From CAYJXJ01 sp964374095 (GTDB lineage: Bacteria > Elusimicrobiota > Elusimicrobia > UBA1565 > UBA9628): DNA of 24,473 nt. Each line of letters starts with the position of its first letter. Positions within the stretch are counted from its first letter, which is position 1. Of this stretch, positions 23,501 to 24,473 are shown one piece after another. The translations under genes and the position numbers were made by a program. The notes under the pieces were generated by a model. The model worked only from the letters and a program-made list of their open reading frames with translations, did no database searches and was not told where the DNA came from. Location of the stretch: the NCBI GenBank assembly GCA_964374095.1, contig CAYJXJ010000058.1, positions 1 through 24,473 of the forward strand. The letters run 5' to 3'.

Positions 23501-24291
23501 ATGATGGCCGACTGCGACTTCATCACGATGAATTCCCGGATCTCGGGGTGGGTGTAATGAAGTATGCCCATGTTGGCGCCGCGGCGCGTGCCGCCCTGCT
23601 TGACCACGTCGGTCATCTTGTCGAAGATCTGCATGAAGCTGATCGCGCCCGAGGCCACGCCCCGGGTCTTCTTGACGATGTCGCCCTTGGGGCGAAGGCG
23701 GCTGAAGGCGAAACCCGTGCCGCCCCCGGACTTCTGGATCAAGGACTGCGCGGTCAAGGACTTGGTGATGCCCTCCATGGAGTCCGGCACCGGCAGGACG
23801 TAGCAGGCCGAGAGCTGCTGGAGCTCGCGCCCCGCGTTCATCAAGGTCGGAGAGTTGGGCAAAAAGTCCCAGGCGGCCAGCATCTCGTAATACTTCGCGG
23901 TCCAGGAGTCGACGAGCTTGCGCGCCTCGGGCACTTCCAGGTAGACGCCGCCGAGATTCTTGATCAGCCGCATGAAATTGGACTCGCGCGCGGCCAGCTC
24001 CTCCTGGCCGTCGTGGAAAAGGATCATCCGGGAGGATTTGGCGTGCGGGGTCGCCGGGCTGTTTGCGGTCTGGTAGCGCACGCCGGCGTACACCCCCCAT
24101 TTCTCGGCGTCGGGATGAAACAGGATCTCGGCAAGCGCGATATTGAGGGCGACCCCGGAGAGCCAGTCCTCGACCGAGGCGGCGTCCCGCAGGTATTTGT
24201 CCTTGATGACTTTGAGCTGGTTCTCGCTGACGACGGGCTTGAATTTTTTCTTGCTGGTTGCGGCGGTCTCGGCTGGCGTTTTCTGTTTCAA
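20524..24291 (-). CDS. nrdJ: class II (B12-dependent) ribonucleotide reductase with intein
   Basis: Adenosylcobalamin-dependent enzyme that reduces ribonucleotides to deoxyribonucleotides. The encoded 1255-residue precursor contains a 413-residue intein; the spliced enzyme would be about 842 residues. Family features: FLPNSPTLMNAGRELQQLSACYVLPV (first redox Cys), SGGGTGFAFSRLRPKG, RRGANMGIL, ESTNP joined after splicing to CGEQPLLPWEPCNLGSINL (thiyl-radical Cys, Glu and second redox Cys), APTGTIAIAAG, a TSCKxx-type tail region VGIMLSKYLAEGGDP, and a C-terminal zinc-ribbon-like CPKCYSSN ... CSGPTCHDCGFSEC that serves redox exchange. Start: TTG 24291 has AGGAG 9 nt upstream; ATG 24321 lacks a ribosome site but is the main alternative. 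It works aerobically or anaerobically, which frees the organism from needing class I or III enzymes. Confidence 0.95.
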   Translation of the reverse strand: MKQKTPAETAATSKKKFKPVVSENQLKVIKDKYLRDAASVEDWLSGVALNIALAEILFHPDAEKWGVYAGVRYQTANSPATPHAKSSRMILFHDGQEELAARESNFMRLIKNLGGVYLEVPEARKLVDSWTAKYYEMLAAWDFLPNSPTLMNAGRELQQLSACYVLPVPDSMEGITKSLTAQSLIQKSGGGTGFAFSRLRPKGDIVKKTRGVASGAISFMQIFDKMTDVVKQGGTRRGANMGILHYTHPEIREFIVMKSQSAIMENFNVSVAIDEKFMKAVSTDSEYELINPRTKEVTGKVRAKEVFDLMVEYAWKSGDPGYVVIDRINASGSNPTPALGPIESTNPCFAGHVRLATDRGLLTFEELCLDQTPISVATDNRVPALRAGEGGGTAVAVAAAAGVTLRRAVPVFKTRKNWPVLRLETAHGYEVTATPEHKFFTPEGVRELKDLRPGDEILIQSGAGVWSQDHALPPFAPENKLSARVGRGEAKLPRTWSRELGELLGWAVGDGWVSDEKPARRNVPNYTVGLMYGDEEKRLLAPKFASLIKEWTGLDGSEIERNGTLTQYYKSALYYFLNSLGLHEKNGLDKEVPRALWGAPREAVLGFLSGLFTADGTVNVSAHKASCSIRLAGSSKRLLAQVQMLLLNEGIVAKLYLRREAQSKLMPDSKRQPRLYQCAAQYELVLDGGSRDRFLEVVAFLTPSKQRKALAWLSVKQRKSNQDSFTDRVCRITPAGRADVYCTTEAETHSVVANGFVTAQCGEQPLLPWEPCNLGSINLANYVEGELTQGTFNFKRLEKTVHLTVRFLDDVIDINNYPLPEIEKLAKGNRRIGLGVMGFGEALVKLGIPYDTPSSLELAGKLMRFINDAALAASESLGKERGVFPNWKNSVYDPAGVYYRGETRTPRHCARTTIAPTGTIAIAAGLQGSGIEPFFAVAYTRYNAKALDAVKKGEAPKAQDVFFEVNPLFRELAQKNGFFGLSEASLWSRINDNHKSVHGISEIPESIQRLFVTSHDVAVDHHVQIQAAFQRHTDNGVSKTINLPNTATIEDVRRAYTLAYELGCKGITIYRDGSKAQQVLNLAPTPTKSKRRDPSAAFGVSSEYYQVKTGYGPLHIHINYDERGPFQVFTNIPPLGTEISGLTSLVGIMLSKYLAEGGDPIKILKHLNSVKGDRPVGLGDAKVNSIAHAIAIALRQHLKKTGWITDSETDPDKAKLEIVALPKAEYCPKCYSSNVAYESGCSGPTCHDCGFSECS
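22012..23250 (-). other. intein with LAGLIDADG homing endonuclease, in nrdJ
   Basis: A 413-residue in-frame insertion between NP and CGE of the reductase active site. It begins with Cys (block A: CFAGHVRLATDRGLLTFEEL), has block B (GYEVTATPEHKFFTPEG with Thr and His), two LAGLIDADG-type motifs (ELLGWAVGDGW and VLGFLSGLFTADG), KEVPRALW between them, block H-like SCSIRLAGSSKRLLAQVQML, block F/G VYCTTEAETHSVVANGFVTAQ, and then extein Cys. The last residue is Gln and the penultimate Ala, instead of the usual His-Asn. Gln-ending inteins that still splice are known, including in ribonucleotide reductases. The endonuclease looks full length, so it may still be mobile. Confidence 0.93.
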
Positions 24292-24323
24292 GTTTTTTGG
24301 CTCCTCTCGCTGCGGCCTCATAC

Positions 24324-24473
24324 TTAAGTGTAACAGCAATCCTTGATTTTTTCATTATGCCACTCGAGATTAAGATCCGCCATGTTTTTGTTGAGCCGCT
24401 TGGTCAAAAATTGCTGCGATGGCACACGGTTGAGCTTTAACCCTGACTCCTTGGCCAACACACGTATGGCCTG
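24324..24473 (-). CDS. possible 3' end of an unidentified gene
   Basis: The minus strand from the window edge to a TAA at 24326-24324 is open for 49 codons. The predicted tail, ending LNLEWHNEKIKDCCYT, has protein-like composition and includes RVPSQQFLTKRLNKN. The region is noticeably more AT-rich than the rest of the window. I do not recognise a family. If real, its stop lies directly before nrdJ, which would then have no separate promoter. A chance open frame in a short stretch cannot be excluded. Confidence 0.35.
   Translation of the reverse strand, partial: QAIRVLAKESGLKLNRVPSQQFLTKRLNKNMADLNLEWHNEKIKDCCYT

Noticed and set aside
22249..24327. Long open frame on the plus strand opposite nrdJ (692 codons)
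   Set aside because: Antisense shadow of the GC-rich nrdJ/intein sequence: low-complexity composition, no domain, and nrdJ is unmistakable on the other strand.

Overview
The window is GC-rich bacterial chromosome with tightly packed genes. No rRNA, tRNA, CRISPR array, IS element or phage gene was found, and no gene-free stretch exceeds about 100 bp. Type IV pilin-like proteins with prepilin peptidase sites, a B12-dependent ribonucleotide reductase and the hpt-ftsH-folP gene order point to a diderm bacterium. The very large carboxypeptidase-regulatory-domain pseudopilin and GC-rich MAG-like character are reminiscent of Elusimicrobiota, but that is a guess, not a demonstrated assignment.

Layout. 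(1) 1-2985, plus strand: the 3' end of hpt (interrupted by an in-frame TAG), ftsH and folP, a classic housekeeping order. (2) 4756-2747, minus strand: two SAM-dependent methyltransferases; the second runs convergently into folP with an unusually long antisense overlap. (3) 4833-13781, plus strand: a nine-gene operon with almost no spacing. It encodes a PqqD/RRE-type peptide chaperone, a B12-type radical SAM enzyme, a DegT-family PLP aminotransferase, a 40-residue Lys-rich peptide with a YxxPxLxxxG motif, a GT4 glycosyltransferase, a TMTC-like membrane glycosyltransferase with TPRs, a GT2, an HPr-kinase-like protein and a second GT4. This looks like an undescribed RiPP-like or peptide-linked glycan system and is the most interesting part of the window. 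(4) 18117-13713, minus strand: three pilin-like genes (a giant pseudopilin with repeated Ig-like/carboxypeptidase regulatory domains and a lamin-tail-like segment, a small pseudopilin, a PilX-like protein). (5) 20378-18182, minus strand: a sensor histidine kinase, a CheY-like regulator and an OmpR-like regulator with a degenerate receiver. A 47-bp tandem duplication between kinase and first regulator creates two tiny, start/stop-coupled ORFs. (6) 24291-20524, minus strand: the class II ribonucleotide reductase nrdJ, interrupted by a 413-residue LAGLIDADG intein exactly before its catalytic cysteine and followed by a perfect-stem terminator. A possible 3' fragment of another minus-strand gene lies at the right edge.

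How the genes may work together. In the plus operon, the RRE protein would bind the small peptide through its YxxPxLxxxG motif and present it to the radical SAM enzyme and perhaps the HprK-like kinase, while the glycosyltransferases and aminotransferase build a sugar or glycan; the divergent methyltransferases may decorate it. The two-component genes precede the pilin genes on the same strand and could control them, but a separate promoter-like sequence in front of the pilin genes is visible. Two promoters (before the RRE gene and before the large pseudopilin) lie so close to their ATG that the mRNAs are probably leaderless.
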